NCBI RefSeq assembly: GCF_014466955.1
Contig: NZ_AP023396.1
Span: 7,130,001 to 7,194,000, forward strand
DNA: 64,000 bases
Reading direction: 5' to 3'
Source: Nocardia wallacei
Lineage (GTDB): Bacteria > Actinomycetota > Actinomycetes > Mycobacteriales > Mycobacteriaceae
Shown in pieces: positions 1-13,551 of this stretch (position 1 is the stretch's first letter; each line of letters begins with the position of its first letter). The position numbers and the translations under genes are program-made. Below the pieces are notes generated by a model. The model was not told the origin of the DNA. It made no database searches and worked only from the letters and a program-made list of their open reading frames with translations.

Positions 1-833
<833 letters not shown>

Positions 834-863
834 CTAGGTTTTCCGCGTTCCGGGGAACACTGC

Positions 864-888
864 CCCCGGCCACAATTCGTGGCCGGGG
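864..888 (-). other. Hairpin in the rpoB-rpoC spacer
   Basis: A perfect 10-bp stem (864-873 pairs with 879-888) with a 5-nt AATTC loop sits just after the rpoB stop codon. No T-rich run follows it on the minus strand. It could be a partial terminator, a processing site or an mRNA-stabilising 3' structure. Which of these is right cannot be told from sequence. Confidence 0.5.
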
Positions 889-899
889 ACCGAATCGGC

Positions 900-4367
<3,468 letters not shown>

Positions 4368-4570
4368 GATGCGTCCTTCCAGCACCTCACGCGCGTCCGG
4401 GTGGTGTCAGTACGTACGTGACACCACTCGACCGTCGCTTGTCTGCTACGAATTCCGCTGGTTACGACCCGAACGAAACCCGAACAGCAAAGAACGGAAG
4501 TAACACCTCGACGGTGGAACTTTCGTGATGCGATCAAGGTAAGGACAGGAGGCAGCCAGCGCAAACTCCA

Positions 4571-4599
4571 AACCTACACCCATACAGAGAGGGTGTCAA
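4571..4599 (-). promoter_or_regulatory. Primary sigma-factor promoter of rpoB
   Basis: On the minus strand a consensus TTGACA (4599-4594) is followed by a 17-nt spacer and TAGGTT (4576-4571), matching the TANNNT -10 element of actinobacterial SigA. The predicted start is near 4564, giving an untranslated leader of about 200 nt before the TTG start of rpoB. This is the only consensus promoter I see in the 486-nt gap (4368-4853) between the Mce-associated gene and rpoB. The rest of that gap has no coding sequence I can support. Confidence 0.75.
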
Positions 4600-4853
4600 A
4601 GTACCATCCGAACCGTGTTTCGGACGGCTGGCGCGCCGAGGACCCCATCACGCTGGCTGCGTTCGAGCCTTCGGCGGCGAATCCACCCGGGCCCGGAGGC
4701 CCTGTGGCAGCTGCCGCTGTTGTGAATAGCGTGACTGGTCGGACGAAACTCGTCAAGTGTAGGAGGGGGCAAATCCCCTGTTGATTCCGTTGTGCATGCA
4801 ACCGTAATTGCAGCGAATCGCAGGTTGAGCAGGGAAGATTGCTGATCGATTGC

Positions 4854-5594
4854 TCAGCGGTCGGCGATTTCACTCGCCAGCCAGTGGCCGTCGAGCTTCT
4901 CCATGCGCAGCACGATCGGACCCGACGCGCTCTCCTGCGGAACGTTGTTCTTCGTAGCGCTCACCGTCAGGTTGACCAGCAACTCCGCGCGGTCGTCGGT
5001 GAGCAAAGTCACACCAATGGGGTCGGCTGTGGCTTGCGCGGTCGACTGCGCCTGCTGGATGGCCGAGACCGTGGTGTCGGCGAACTTGTCGAAATCGGCG
5101 AGCATCTTGCCGGTGACGACGCCGTGCACGGCATCCTTGTAGCCGCCGATGGTCTTCACGTCGTAGGAGTAGAGCGTCTTCAGCGCGTGGTCGGCCGCGG
5201 CGGTGACCTCCTGCGTCGCGCGCGTGTCGACGTAGGCGTCGTTGCCGTCGGCCACGCCGGGACGGAAGGCCGCTACCGCGGCGAAGCCGCTGAGCAGCAC
5301 GGCCGCGACCAGCAGCGCGGCCGCGAGGCTCCAGGAGGAGCGCAGCGCGCGGGCATCGGGCCACCGGAACGACGGACGGCGGTCACCGGCCGAGGAACCG
5401 GCACCCGACGAACGGTCGGCCGTCGACCGGCGGGTGCCGGAGACGGACCGGTCCGCTGCGGACTTACGATCCGAGCGACCCTCCCGCGGAGAACGATCGA
5501 CGGGCCGGCGGACCGTCCGTTGCGTGGTCACCGAGGTCCGATCGGATGGGCGCAGGCGGTTCGAGACCTTGTTGACGGGTCGGCGCGAAGTCAT
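4854..5594 (-). CDS. Mce-associated membrane protein
   Basis: This 246-residue protein belongs to the Mce-associated (Mas) group found at the 3' end of mce operons. It has a long Arg/Ser-rich cytoplasmic N terminus (about residues 1-85), one hydrophobic segment (about 86-110, rich in Ala, Leu and Val) and an extracytoplasmic domain of the NTF2-like type seen in Mas proteins. The family is thought to stabilise or assist the Mce transporter; the exact role here is inferred. It follows the other Mas gene by only 12 nt, with a GGAGG site before its ATG, and is the last gene of the operon. Confidence 0.85.
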   Translation of the reverse strand: MTSRRPVNKVSNRLRPSDRTSVTTQRTVRRPVDRSPREGRSDRKSAADRSVSGTRRSTADRSSGAGSSAGDRRPSFRWPDARALRSSWSLAAALLVAAVLLSGFAAVAAFRPGVADGNDAYVDTRATQEVTAAADHALKTLYSYDVKTIGGYKDAVHGVVTGKMLADFDKFADTTVSAIQQAQSTAQATADPIGVTLLTDDRAELLVNLTVSATKNNVPQESASGPIVLRMEKLDGHWLASEIADR

Positions 5595-5606
5595 GACGGC
5601 TACCTC

Positions 5607-6335
5607 CTACGATCCCGGCTGACCCGGTTGGGCGGGCGGCGCGGGCGCCTCGCTCGGCGCGGGAGCGGGCGCCGGGGCGCCGCCGGGCTGCCCGGGGGCG
5701 CCGGTCAGGTCGGGGGCGTTCAGCGGGACCATCTGCCCCAGCGAGTTCGCCTGTTCGGTCTTCCACACGTCGCCGGCCTTGGCCATGTCCAGCGTCCAGG
5801 TCGCGCGGAACGACTGCACCGGCACGTTGGGCGCGGTCTGGGTCAGCTGCAGCACCACGATGGCGGAGGCCTTGTCGCGCTCGCTGTCCAGGGAGTTCAG
5901 CGACGCGCCCAGCACCTTGGCGTCGATCTTGGTCTTGGAGTTCTGCGCGGCCTGCTTGATGCGGTCGCGGTTCTGATCGAGCTGGGCGAGCATGTCACCG
6001 GTCATCGAAGACTTCATCAGATCGATCGAACCGTCGATGTTGTCGGGGTTCATCGAGGACAGGTTGATGGCCGCCTGCCGCGCCGCGTCCAGCGCGCTGT
6101 CGCGGGCATCGGCGCGGGGACCGTCGGTGAACCAGGCGGCGCGCGCCCAGCCGACGCCGAACCAGGCCGCGGCGACCACCGCCACGACCAGCCACACCGC
6201 AGCTATCGCGGTGATCACCGTGCGCAGCGTCGTGGCGGACGCGGCATCGGCCGTGCGCTCCGTGGACGGAGGCGCGACCGGCGCGGCAGCTTCCGCCGCG
6301 GTCGGCGACGGCTGGTCGGTCGAATCAGAACTCAC
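5607..6335 (-). CDS. Mce-associated membrane protein
   Basis: This 242-residue protein is a second Mce-associated (Mas) protein. It has a Pro/Ala-rich N terminus, one membrane segment (about residues 38-62) and an extracytoplasmic domain ending in a low-complexity Pro/Ala/Gly tail from about residue 210. Its GTG start lies 27 nt after the mceF stop, so it is in the same transcript. The proline-rich tail may span or contact the cell wall, but that is a guess. Function is inferred only from family and position. Confidence 0.85.
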   Translation of the reverse strand: MSSDSTDQPSPTAAEAAAPVAPPSTERTADAASATTLRTVITAIAAVWLVVAVVAAAWFGVGWARAAWFTDGPRADARDSALDAARQAAINLSSMNPDNIDGSIDLMKSSMTGDMLAQLDQNRDRIKQAAQNSKTKIDAKVLGASLNSLDSERDKASAIVVLQLTQTAPNVPVQSFRATWTLDMAKAGDVWKTEQANSLGQMVPLNAPDLTGAPGQPGGAPAPAPAPSEAPAPPAQPGQPGS

Positions 6336-6362
6336 AGCGACACCCTAGCGTCGTATTCGCGA

Positions 6363-7604
6363 TCACCGCTTCGGGGTCACCCCGATGAGGGGGGCCAGCT
6401 GGGCGGCGACCGGATTCAGGTTCAGCTTGTCCGGGTCGGTCTTCGGCGTGGCATCCCACGGCTGCGGGATGCTCGGATCGGCCAGATCCGCCCGCTCACC
6501 GCCGCGCACCGCGGTCGGATTGCCGAATGGCACAGTGCATTTCGCGTCGGTGTTGAACGGGAAATCGTCGCGGGTGTCGTCGAAGTTCGGGTTCTGCGCC
6601 TTCATCTGTTCGAGAATCCGCTTCGTGCCCTCGTAGCCGACGGTACAAGCCGGTGGGTTGTTGGTCTCGAGTACCAGCCCGAAGTGGCTGGTGTTGTCGC
6701 CGGGCGCGGTCGCCGAGCCGCCGATCGACAGCAGCGGCAGCATCTGCACCAGCGGTTTCAGCGCGTAGTACTTCGGCGAGATGGCCAGCAGCAGCGCACG
6801 CAGATTGGTCAGATCGGTGGTCAGCGCCGCGCCGCTCTCGTCCAGCAGGCCGCCGACGGCGTTGCCCGCGTCGGCGCCGGTGCCGATCAGGCGGCGAATG
6901 TCGGGATCGTTGGCGCGCAGCTGCACGGCCAGCTTGTCCAGGCCGTCGCTGAAGCGGCGGATCGCCGGCGACTGCTCGGCCTGGGTGCCGAGCACGGTCT
7001 GCGCGTCCCGGATCAGATCGACCGTCTGCGGCAGCGCCTCGACGCCGGTCTGGCTGAACTTGTTCAGCGAGTCGACCAGCACACGCAGGTTGTCGCCCTG
7101 CCCGTCGAACGCCTTGCCCAGCTCGGTGATGGTGGTGGACACCGCCTGCAGATCCGTCGTGCTCGCGAAACCGTTGACGCTGGCGAGCAATTCCTCGACC
7201 CGGATCGGCACCTCGGCGCCGTCGATCACCGAGCCGTCCTTCAGATACGGGCCGCCCGAGGAGCTCGGCACCAGATCCACGTACTGCTCACCGATCGCCG
7301 AGCGGTTGGCCACCACGGCCTTCGCCGTCTGCGGCACCTTCGGCTTGCCCGAATCCAGCTCCAGGTAGATGACGACTCCGTCGGGCGTGATGTCGAGGGA
7401 GTCGACCCGGCCGACCGGGACGCCGCGGTAGGTGACCTCGGCCCCCTTGGACAGGTTGCCGGTCTCCTTCGCGGTCACCTTCACCTGGTATTGGCCGAAG
7501 CCCAGCATGTGATCGAACTTGATGTACTTGCCGCCGACGAACACGACGCCGAGCACCGCGATCACGACGAAGGCGATCAGCTGGTAGCGCACCAACTTGC
7601 TCAT
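6363..7604 (-). CDS. mceF: MCE family protein MceF
   Basis: This 413-residue protein has an N-terminal membrane anchor (about residues 7-25), an MlaD/MCE domain (about 38-115, with the motif GAEVTYRGVPVGRV) and a long helical region. It is the last of six MCE subunits that are thought to form a hexameric lipid-conducting tube across the periplasm-like space. Its ATG overlaps the mceE stop by 4 nt (ATGA), which indicates translational coupling. The assignment to the F position rests on gene order and on the absence of a lipobox. Confidence 0.93.
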   Translation of the reverse strand: MSKLVRYQLIAFVVIAVLGVVFVGGKYIKFDHMLGFGQYQVKVTAKETGNLSKGAEVTYRGVPVGRVDSLDITPDGVVIYLELDSGKPKVPQTAKAVVANRSAIGEQYVDLVPSSSGGPYLKDGSVIDGAEVPIRVEELLASVNGFASTTDLQAVSTTITELGKAFDGQGDNLRVLVDSLNKFSQTGVEALPQTVDLIRDAQTVLGTQAEQSPAIRRFSDGLDKLAVQLRANDPDIRRLIGTGADAGNAVGGLLDESGAALTTDLTNLRALLLAISPKYYALKPLVQMLPLLSIGGSATAPGDNTSHFGLVLETNNPPACTVGYEGTKRILEQMKAQNPNFDDTRDDFPFNTDAKCTVPFGNPTAVRGGERADLADPSIPQPWDATPKTDPDKLNLNPVAAQLAPLIGVTPKR

Positions 7605-8824
7605 CGCGGCTTCACTCCCAACTGCTCCAGGATCGAGCCGATCGGATCACCCGGCCCGGTGGCCGGTGCGACGACGGTCGGCGGCAGCGGCAGCAGCGAC
7701 ACCGTCGGCCAGCCCGGACGCGGGCCGTTGCCGTTGTAGTACGGATTGGTCGGGTTCACCGGCACCGGCGGCCCGTACCGCGGCGGGACGTACACCGGAT
7801 CCGGTTTGCCCACACCGAGATTCGACAGCGTGGTGCCGATCTGCAGATCCACCGACAGCCAGGTGTTGACCGAGCCGCCGATCGCGGACTTGATCGCCTC
7901 GTCCGGGAAGGGGTAGGTCGGGATGAGCGGGAACGCGGTCACCAGGTCCGGCGCCGAACGGCCCAGCTCCTGCAGCGTCGGGCGCAGCGCCTGCAGGTCG
8001 CGGATCAAATTCTCCTTGGACCGGTCGAGCACGTCGAAACCGGCTTGGCCCACGCGATCGAGTTGCTGCAGCAGCCCGATCAACTGCGGGCGCTGCTCGT
8101 CGAGCACCTTGATGCCGGCGGGCAGCTCGTCGAGGATCTTGCCGATCTGCTCGGTCTGCTGGCCGACCCGCGACGACAGCGTGCCGAGGCCGTCCAACGC
8201 GTGCTGGATCTCGCCGACCTGGTCGTTCAGGCCGTCGATCAGGAGGTTGGCCTGGTCCAGCAGCGAGCGCACCTTGTCCTCGCGACCGGCGAAGGTCTTG
8301 TTCAGCTCCGACACGATCGGCTGCAGCTGTGCCACCCCGCCGCCGTTGAGCAGCAGTGACAGCGCGCCCAGCACCTGCTCCACCTCGGTGGCGTGCCGGG
8401 TGCGCTCGGTCGGGATGACGGCGCCGTCGGCCAGCGTGCCGGTGGCCGGTTCCTGTTTCGGCACAGACAGTTCCACGAACTTCTCGCCCAGCAGGTTCGA
8501 CTGCTTCACCTCGGCGTGCGCGTTGGCGGGCAGCTTCACCGACGAGTTGACCAGCGTGCGGACGTTGGCGGTCCAGCCGTCGGGCGCCACGTCGATCTTC
8601 TCGACCCGGCCCACGGCCACACCGTCCACCTTCACCGCCGACTGCGGCACCAGATCGAGCACGTCGTCGAATCGGACGTCGATGTGCATCGGGTGCTCAC
8701 CGACGTCGGCGCCGCCGGGTAGCGGCACGCTGTAGATGCCGTCGGAGGCGCAGGAGGTGACCAGCGCCGCCGAGATTCCGAGCACGGTGGCGGCCGCGCA
8801 CCCGCGGACGAATCGGATCGTCAT
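7601..8824 (-). CDS. mceE: MCE family lipoprotein MceE (LprK type)
   Basis: This 407-residue MCE subunit is the lipoprotein member of the set. A signal peptide ends in VTSC, so Cys25 is the likely lipidated residue. The MlaD/MCE domain follows (about residues 45-125, including VKVDGVAVGRVEK), then a coiled helical region and a proline-rich C terminus. The ATG at 8822-8824 overlaps the mceD stop by 4 nt. The frame stays open a further 168 nt upstream but that part lies inside mceD and lacks a ribosome site, so I do not include it. Confidence 0.93.
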   Translation of the reverse strand: MTIRFVRGCAAATVLGISAALVTSCASDGIYSVPLPGGADVGEHPMHIDVRFDDVLDLVPQSAVKVDGVAVGRVEKIDVAPDGWTANVRTLVNSSVKLPANAHAEVKQSNLLGEKFVELSVPKQEPATGTLADGAVIPTERTRHATEVEQVLGALSLLLNGGGVAQLQPIVSELNKTFAGREDKVRSLLDQANLLIDGLNDQVGEIQHALDGLGTLSSRVGQQTEQIGKILDELPAGIKVLDEQRPQLIGLLQQLDRVGQAGFDVLDRSKENLIRDLQALRPTLQELGRSAPDLVTAFPLIPTYPFPDEAIKSAIGGSVNTWLSVDLQIGTTLSNLGVGKPDPVYVPPRYGPPVPVNPTNPYYNGNGPRPGWPTVSLLPLPPTVVAPATGPGDPIGSILEQLGVKPR

Positions 8825-10107
8825 CGCGTCCCACCTTCCTGCTGAGACGGCGGCAGCTGATCCGACGGCGTGCCCGGCACCGTGCCGGGGACGGGGGCCC
8901 GCTGCTGGTTCTCCCCGCTGAGGATGCCGAACGGCAGGATCAGCGACGGGGTGGACACCCCGGCCTTGACCTGGTCGGTGATCGTCTTGCACTGATCCAG
9001 GATCGGGCGCAGCTGCCGGCTGATCGCGTCGAATTTCGGGTCCCCGGGCCGCAATTGGCCGAGATCGAGCATCTTGCAGACCGCGCCGAACGGGTTCTCC
9101 AGATCGGTGAAGTTGGCGCGCATGTCCAGCGTGCCGGACTCGCCGTTGTGCACGTTGATCAGGTTGCTCAGCGCCAGCGGCAGCACCGGCAGCAGGGCGG
9201 CGACATCCTGGCGCTGGTCGGACAGGGTCTGGGTCAGCTTCGTCAACGCCTCGGCGTTCTCCGCGATCAGGCCCCGGTTGTCGTCGATGAACCGGGCCAC
9301 GTCGCCGAGCCCGATCGACAGCAGGTGCAGGGCCTGGCCGAGGTTCTGGCGCTCGTCGGCGAGGAAACCGGCCAGATCCGCCAGCTGCGTATTGAATTGA
9401 CGCACCTGCTGGTCGCTCTCGGCGAGTGTGCGCACGAAGATCTGCAAATTCTTGACGGTGTCGAAGATGTCGCCGCGCGCGTCGGACAGATATCGCGCCG
9501 CGTACGAGAGCTGGGTCAGGCTGTTGCCCAGCGCCGCACCGTTACCGGCGAGGTTCGCCGCCGAGGTGCGCGCCAGCTCGTTCAGCGCGCCGTCCTTGTT
9601 GGCGCCGTCGGGGCCCAGCGCTTCGGACAGCTGCGCGATCGACTTGTAGAGCCGGTCGACCTCCACCGGAGTCGCGGTGCGCTCCTTCGGAATCGTCGCG
9701 GTGCGCGGCATCTTCGGTCCGCCCTTGTAGACGGGCGTGAGCTGGATGTAGCGGTCCGACACCACCGACGGCGTGATCTGGGCGGCCTTGGCGTCGGCCG
9801 GGATGTCGTAGTTCCGGTCGACCCGCATGGTGACCTTCACCTGCTCACCCGCGGGCTCGACCGAATCCACCTTGCCCACCGGCACGCCGAGGATGCGGAC
9901 GTCCGAGCCCTCGTAGATGCCGATCGACTTGTCGAAGTACGCGGTGATCTTGGTGGTGTTGTAGTTGTCGAACAGCCACCACAGCACACCGGCGAGCACG
10001 ACCACCACGACCAGAGCCCCGGCGACCAGCATCTTGGTGCCGCGGCCGGCCTGCCGGAACGCGGTCAGCGGATCCCGGCGGGTGCCCACCGAACGAGACG
10101 CCGTCAT
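8821..10107 (-). CDS. mceD: MCE family protein MceD
   Basis: This 428-residue MCE subunit has one N-terminal membrane segment (about residues 26-46), an MlaD/MCE domain (about 52-130, with GSDVRILGVPVGKVDSV) and a long helical stalk. The C terminus is Pro/Gly-rich. It is coupled to both neighbours: its start shares one base with the mceC stop, and its stop overlaps the mceE start by 4 nt. Fourth position among six MCE genes gives the letter D. Confidence 0.92.
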   Translation of the reverse strand: MTASRSVGTRRDPLTAFRQAGRGTKMLVAGALVVVVVLAGVLWWLFDNYNTTKITAYFDKSIGIYEGSDVRILGVPVGKVDSVEPAGEQVKVTMRVDRNYDIPADAKAAQITPSVVSDRYIQLTPVYKGGPKMPRTATIPKERTATPVEVDRLYKSIAQLSEALGPDGANKDGALNELARTSAANLAGNGAALGNSLTQLSYAARYLSDARGDIFDTVKNLQIFVRTLAESDQQVRQFNTQLADLAGFLADERQNLGQALHLLSIGLGDVARFIDDNRGLIAENAEALTKLTQTLSDQRQDVAALLPVLPLALSNLINVHNGESGTLDMRANFTDLENPFGAVCKMLDLGQLRPGDPKFDAISRQLRPILDQCKTITDQVKAGVSTPSLILPFGILSGENQQRAPVPGTVPGTPSDQLPPSQQEGGTR

Positions 10108-11117
10108 CAGTAGCCTCCCAGATTCCGGATCGGCGGACGATCGCCCGGGATCTCCGGCAGCGCCGGCGGGGTCAGGTTGACGATCACGGCGTCGAACCAG
10201 CGACCGGTGCCGAGCACGTTGGCGTACAAGCCGTAGAACGGCGCGGCCAGCGTCAGCGTCTTGGAGATGTTCTGCTGGTTGTCGTTGAGCATGTCGATGG
10301 CCGACTTCAGGTTGGTCAGCGCCGGGCCGATCTGCTCCTCGTTGTCGTGCACCAGGGCCGTCAGCTCCGCGGCCACCGTCCTGGCGCCGGTCAGCAGCTG
10401 CGAGATGGCCTGCTGGCGCACATTCAACTCGGCCAGCAGTTCACCGCCGTTGGCGAGCAGACGCTCGAATTCGGCGTTGCGGTCGGCGAGCACCTTGGTG
10501 GTCTTGTTGGTCGCCGCGAACAACTGCTTCAGCTGCTCGTCGCGCTTGGCCAAGGTCTCCGACAACCGGCCGATGCCGTCGATGGCGCCGCGGATCTCCG
10601 GCGGGGTGCCCGAGAACGCGTCCGACAGCACCCGCATGCTGGCGGCCAGCCGGCCGGTGTCGGTCTGCTCGAGATCCTTCGCGACCTCCTGGAACGCCTC
10701 GGTGACGTCGTAGGGAGACACGGTGCGCGACAACGGAATCGGCTTGCCCGGATCGGCGACGTGCGACCCCTTCGGGTCCAGCGCCAGGTACTTCTGGCCG
10801 AGCACCGTCTTGATCTGGATCGAGGCCGTGGTGTCGTCGCCGACCCAGGCGTCCTTGGTGCGGAAGTCCACCAGCACCTTGTCGCCGTCCAGGCGCACGT
10901 CGGCGACCGAGCCGACCTTCACACCGGCGATGCGGACCTCGTTGCCCTTCTTGAGCCCGGCCGCCTCGGAGAACTCCGCGGTGTACTTGGTGCCCGCGCC
11001 GATGAGCGGCAGCCGGTCCAGGAAGAACACCGACACCGTGATCAGCAGTACGAGGAACAGGCCCAGCCCGCCCATGAAGGCGGGGCTGCGCTTACCGGTC
11101 AGTTGCCGGTCGTCCAT
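10107..11117 (-). CDS. mceC: MCE family protein MceC
   Basis: This 336-residue MCE subunit has a membrane anchor (about residues 14-35) and an MlaD/MCE domain (about 40-115, with GNEVRIAGVKVGSVADV). It is shorter than MceD and lacks a long C-terminal tail. I placed the ATG at 11115-11117, where it overlaps the mceB stop (TGATG). The open frame continues upstream only inside mceB. Third position in the operon gives the letter C. Confidence 0.92.
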   Translation of the reverse strand: MDDRQLTGKRSPAFMGGLGLFLVLLITVSVFFLDRLPLIGAGTKYTAEFSEAAGLKKGNEVRIAGVKVGSVADVRLDGDKVLVDFRTKDAWVGDDTTASIQIKTVLGQKYLALDPKGSHVADPGKPIPLSRTVSPYDVTEAFQEVAKDLEQTDTGRLAASMRVLSDAFSGTPPEIRGAIDGIGRLSETLAKRDEQLKQLFAATNKTTKVLADRNAEFERLLANGGELLAELNVRQQAISQLLTGARTVAAELTALVHDNEEQIGPALTNLKSAIDMLNDNQQNISKTLTLAAPFYGLYANVLGTGRWFDAVIVNLTPPALPEIPGDRPPIRNLGGY

Positions 11118-12205
11118 CAGCGGCCACCCTTCCCATGACAACGCGGGGCCGGGTTGGTGTAGAGCGGCTGGTTCACCGTCGGCAGATCGGTGATCGCGGC
11201 CGGCATGTTCAGCTGCGGCGCGTCCCTGGTTCCCGGCCCGGCGACGATATCGATGCCGCACAGATAGAACTGGAACCAGGAGCCGTAACTCGCGGCGCGG
11301 CCCAGCTTCTCCATCTTGATCGGCAGGTTCCCCAAGCCCTCGTTCACCTCGTCCGACCGATCGTTCAGGGTGCCGGTGAGCTGGTTCAGCCCGGCGATCG
11401 AACCCTGCAGGGTCGGGCGGGTGGGCACCAGCAGATCGGCCGTGGCCGAGGCCAGGTTGCCCAGCGACTGCACGGCCGAGCCGATCGTGCCCCGCTCGGC
11501 GTTCAGTCCGCTGACCAGCGCCTCGGTATTGACGATGAGATCGTCGAGTTGGCCGTCGCGCGAATTGATCGAGTCCAGCACGGCATTGAGGTTCTTCACG
11601 ATCTCGCCGATCACCGCGTCCTTGTCGGCGATCTTGTTGGTCAGGCTCGCCGTATTCGACACCAATTCGGTGATGGTGCCGGACTCACCCTGGAAGACCT
11701 GGATGATCTCGTAGGACAGCTTGTTCACGTCGTCGGCCGACAGCGTTTGGAACAGCGGGCGGAAACCGTTGAACAGCGTGGTCAGATTCAGCGCCGGGCG
11801 GGTGCGGTCCAGCGGGATCGTGCCGCCCTCGTTGAGTTTGCGGCCCTGCTGCCCGGTGCCCTGCTCGAGCGCGATGTAGCGCTGGCCGACCAGGTTCCGG
11901 TAACGGATGGTGGCCGTGGTCGAGGCGGGCAGCCAATCCCGGTCGGTCAGTTGGAATTTCACTTCGGCCTGGTTGTGGCCGACCACCGACACCTTGGTCA
12001 CCTTGCCGACCCGCACACCCGCGATGCGCACCTCGTCGCCCTTGTTGAGCGAGGTGACATCGGTGAACCGCGCCTTGAATTCCGGACCGCCGCCCGAATA
12101 GTTGGCGATGGTGACACCGAGCAGCGCGGTCGCGAACAGCGTCACCACGATGAAGATGGCGAGTTTGGTCAGCGGTCCGCCGAGCCCACGTAGATTGCCG
12201 CTCAC
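11117..12205 (-). CDS. mceB: MCE family protein MceB
   Basis: This 362-residue MCE subunit has one N-terminal membrane segment (about residues 13-35) and an MlaD/MCE domain (about 40-120, with GDEVRIAGVRVGKVTKV). Two cysteines near the C terminus may form a disulfide outside the membrane. The GTG start overlaps the mceA stop (GTGA), so the two are translationally coupled. Second position among the six MCE genes gives the letter B. Confidence 0.92.
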   Translation of the reverse strand: MSGNLRGLGGPLTKLAIFIVVTLFATALLGVTIANYSGGGPEFKARFTDVTSLNKGDEVRIAGVRVGKVTKVSVVGHNQAEVKFQLTDRDWLPASTTATIRYRNLVGQRYIALEQGTGQQGRKLNEGGTIPLDRTRPALNLTTLFNGFRPLFQTLSADDVNKLSYEIIQVFQGESGTITELVSNTASLTNKIADKDAVIGEIVKNLNAVLDSINSRDGQLDDLIVNTEALVSGLNAERGTIGSAVQSLGNLASATADLLVPTRPTLQGSIAGLNQLTGTLNDRSDEVNEGLGNLPIKMEKLGRAASYGSWFQFYLCGIDIVAGPGTRDAPQLNMPAAITDLPTVNQPLYTNPAPRCHGKGGR

Positions 12206-13551
12206 TTCACACTCACCTCGCTTCCGCGCAGGGCCGGCGCGCCGATCCGGGTCACCCAGCTCGGCACCTGATCCGGCGAAACCCCGTTGGCCGCACCATA
12301 GATCGCGCCCAGGGTGTGCTGTTCGGCCGGGGAGCCCGCCAGGGTGGGGGCGGCCTGCCCGCCGTACACCGAGAACTGGGCCGGGGGGACCTGGCCGATG
12401 TCCGGGTCACCCGGGTTGCGGCTGGGTGGCTGATAGGAGCCGTCGTTGGCCGAGCCGGTCGGGTACTGGCCGGAGTCCACGCCACCGGGGAACTCCGGGA
12501 AGCACACCGGCGGGCGCTCGTCGAGCCAGCGCGGCTCGTCCTGGTTGGGCAGGTAGCGGCCGCGGGTGTTGGTCAGCATGATCGACACCCGCGAGCCCGG
12601 CAGGTCCGTGCCCTTGCCGAAGATGTTGTCGATACGCGGCTTCAGCTGCGCGAAGTTCTTGAACGTGCACGCGAAGGTAGGCGAATAGGTGCCCAGCAGT
12701 TCCAGCGCGGTGCGCGAGTCGGCCGCGATATCGATGATGTTGTCGTGGTTGGCCAGCAGGAAATCGGCCGTCTGCGCCGAGGTCGGCGTCAGTACCGCGT
12801 ACAGCGTGTCGAGCTGGGTGCGCTTCTGCACGATGGTCGCGTTGAGCGCACGCAGGTTGTCGAAGGCGTCGACCAGTTGCGGCAGCGCGTCGGAGTAGGT
12901 GTCGGCCACGGTGGCGAACTGGCGGATGTCGTCCTGCAGGGCCGGCATCACGCCGTTCAGGTCGCGGAAGATGGTGTCCAGCCGGTCGATCGTGTGGCCC
13001 AGCTCCTCGCCCTGCCCGCCGAGCGCCTGCGACAGCGCGCCCAGCGTGGAGGCCAGATATTGCGGCGGAATGGATTGCAGCAGCGGTAGCACCGAGTCGA
13101 GCAGCTGGCTGACCTCGACGGCGTTGCCGCTGGCATCCTGCTGCAGGGTCATGCCCGCTCGCAGCGGCTCGCCACTGGGCTGCTCGGGCCAGACCAGTTC
13201 CACGTAGCGCTCGCCGAACAGCGTCTTGGGCAGCAGGCGCGCGGTCACGTTGGACGGGATCTTCTTCGCCTTGTCCGGGCTCAGCGACAGGTGCAAGGTG
13301 ACCTTGCCGCCCGCGGACTCGCTGGAGCGGACCTCGCCCACATTGACGCCGCGCACCTTCACATCGGCGTTGCGCGTCAACGCGTTTCCCACGGTGTCGG
13401 TGACCAGGTCGACCTTCACCGTCTTGACCCACACCTTGTTGTAGGCCGCGATCGTGGTCGCCAGGAACAGCGCCATCACCACGAAGAACAGCAGACCGAG
13501 AGTGCGCACCCGGATCTTCTCCGTGGAGCGCCAGAACTGCACCCCGTTCAT
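12202..13551 (-). CDS. mceA: MCE family protein MceA
   Basis: This 449-residue protein is the first MCE subunit of the operon. It has a membrane anchor (about residues 18-36), an MlaD/MCE domain (about 45-120, with NADVKVRGVNVGEVRS), a helical stalk and a Pro/Gly-rich C-terminal tail. I chose the ATG at 13549-13551 because it overlaps the yrbEB stop as ATGA. An earlier in-frame ATG at 13584 would sit 37 nt inside yrbEB. In other mce operons the A subunit follows yrbEB directly, as here. Confidence 0.92.
   Translation of the reverse strand: MNGVQFWRSTEKIRVRTLGLLFFVVMALFLATTIAAYNKVWVKTVKVDLVTDTVGNALTRNADVKVRGVNVGEVRSSESAGGKVTLHLSLSPDKAKKIPSNVTARLLPKTLFGERYVELVWPEQPSGEPLRAGMTLQQDASGNAVEVSQLLDSVLPLLQSIPPQYLASTLGALSQALGGQGEELGHTIDRLDTIFRDLNGVMPALQDDIRQFATVADTYSDALPQLVDAFDNLRALNATIVQKRTQLDTLYAVLTPTSAQTADFLLANHDNIIDIAADSRTALELLGTYSPTFACTFKNFAQLKPRIDNIFGKGTDLPGSRVSIMLTNTRGRYLPNQDEPRWLDERPPVCFPEFPGGVDSGQYPTGSANDGSYQPPSRNPGDPDIGQVPPAQFSVYGGQAAPTLAGSPAEQHTLGAIYGAANGVSPDQVPSWVTRIGAPALRGSEVSVK

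Noticed and set aside
4826..4856. Terminator at the end of the mce operon
   Set aside because: TGAGCA and TGCTCA form only a 6-bp stem across a 19-nt loop that includes the stop codon. It is too weak to call.
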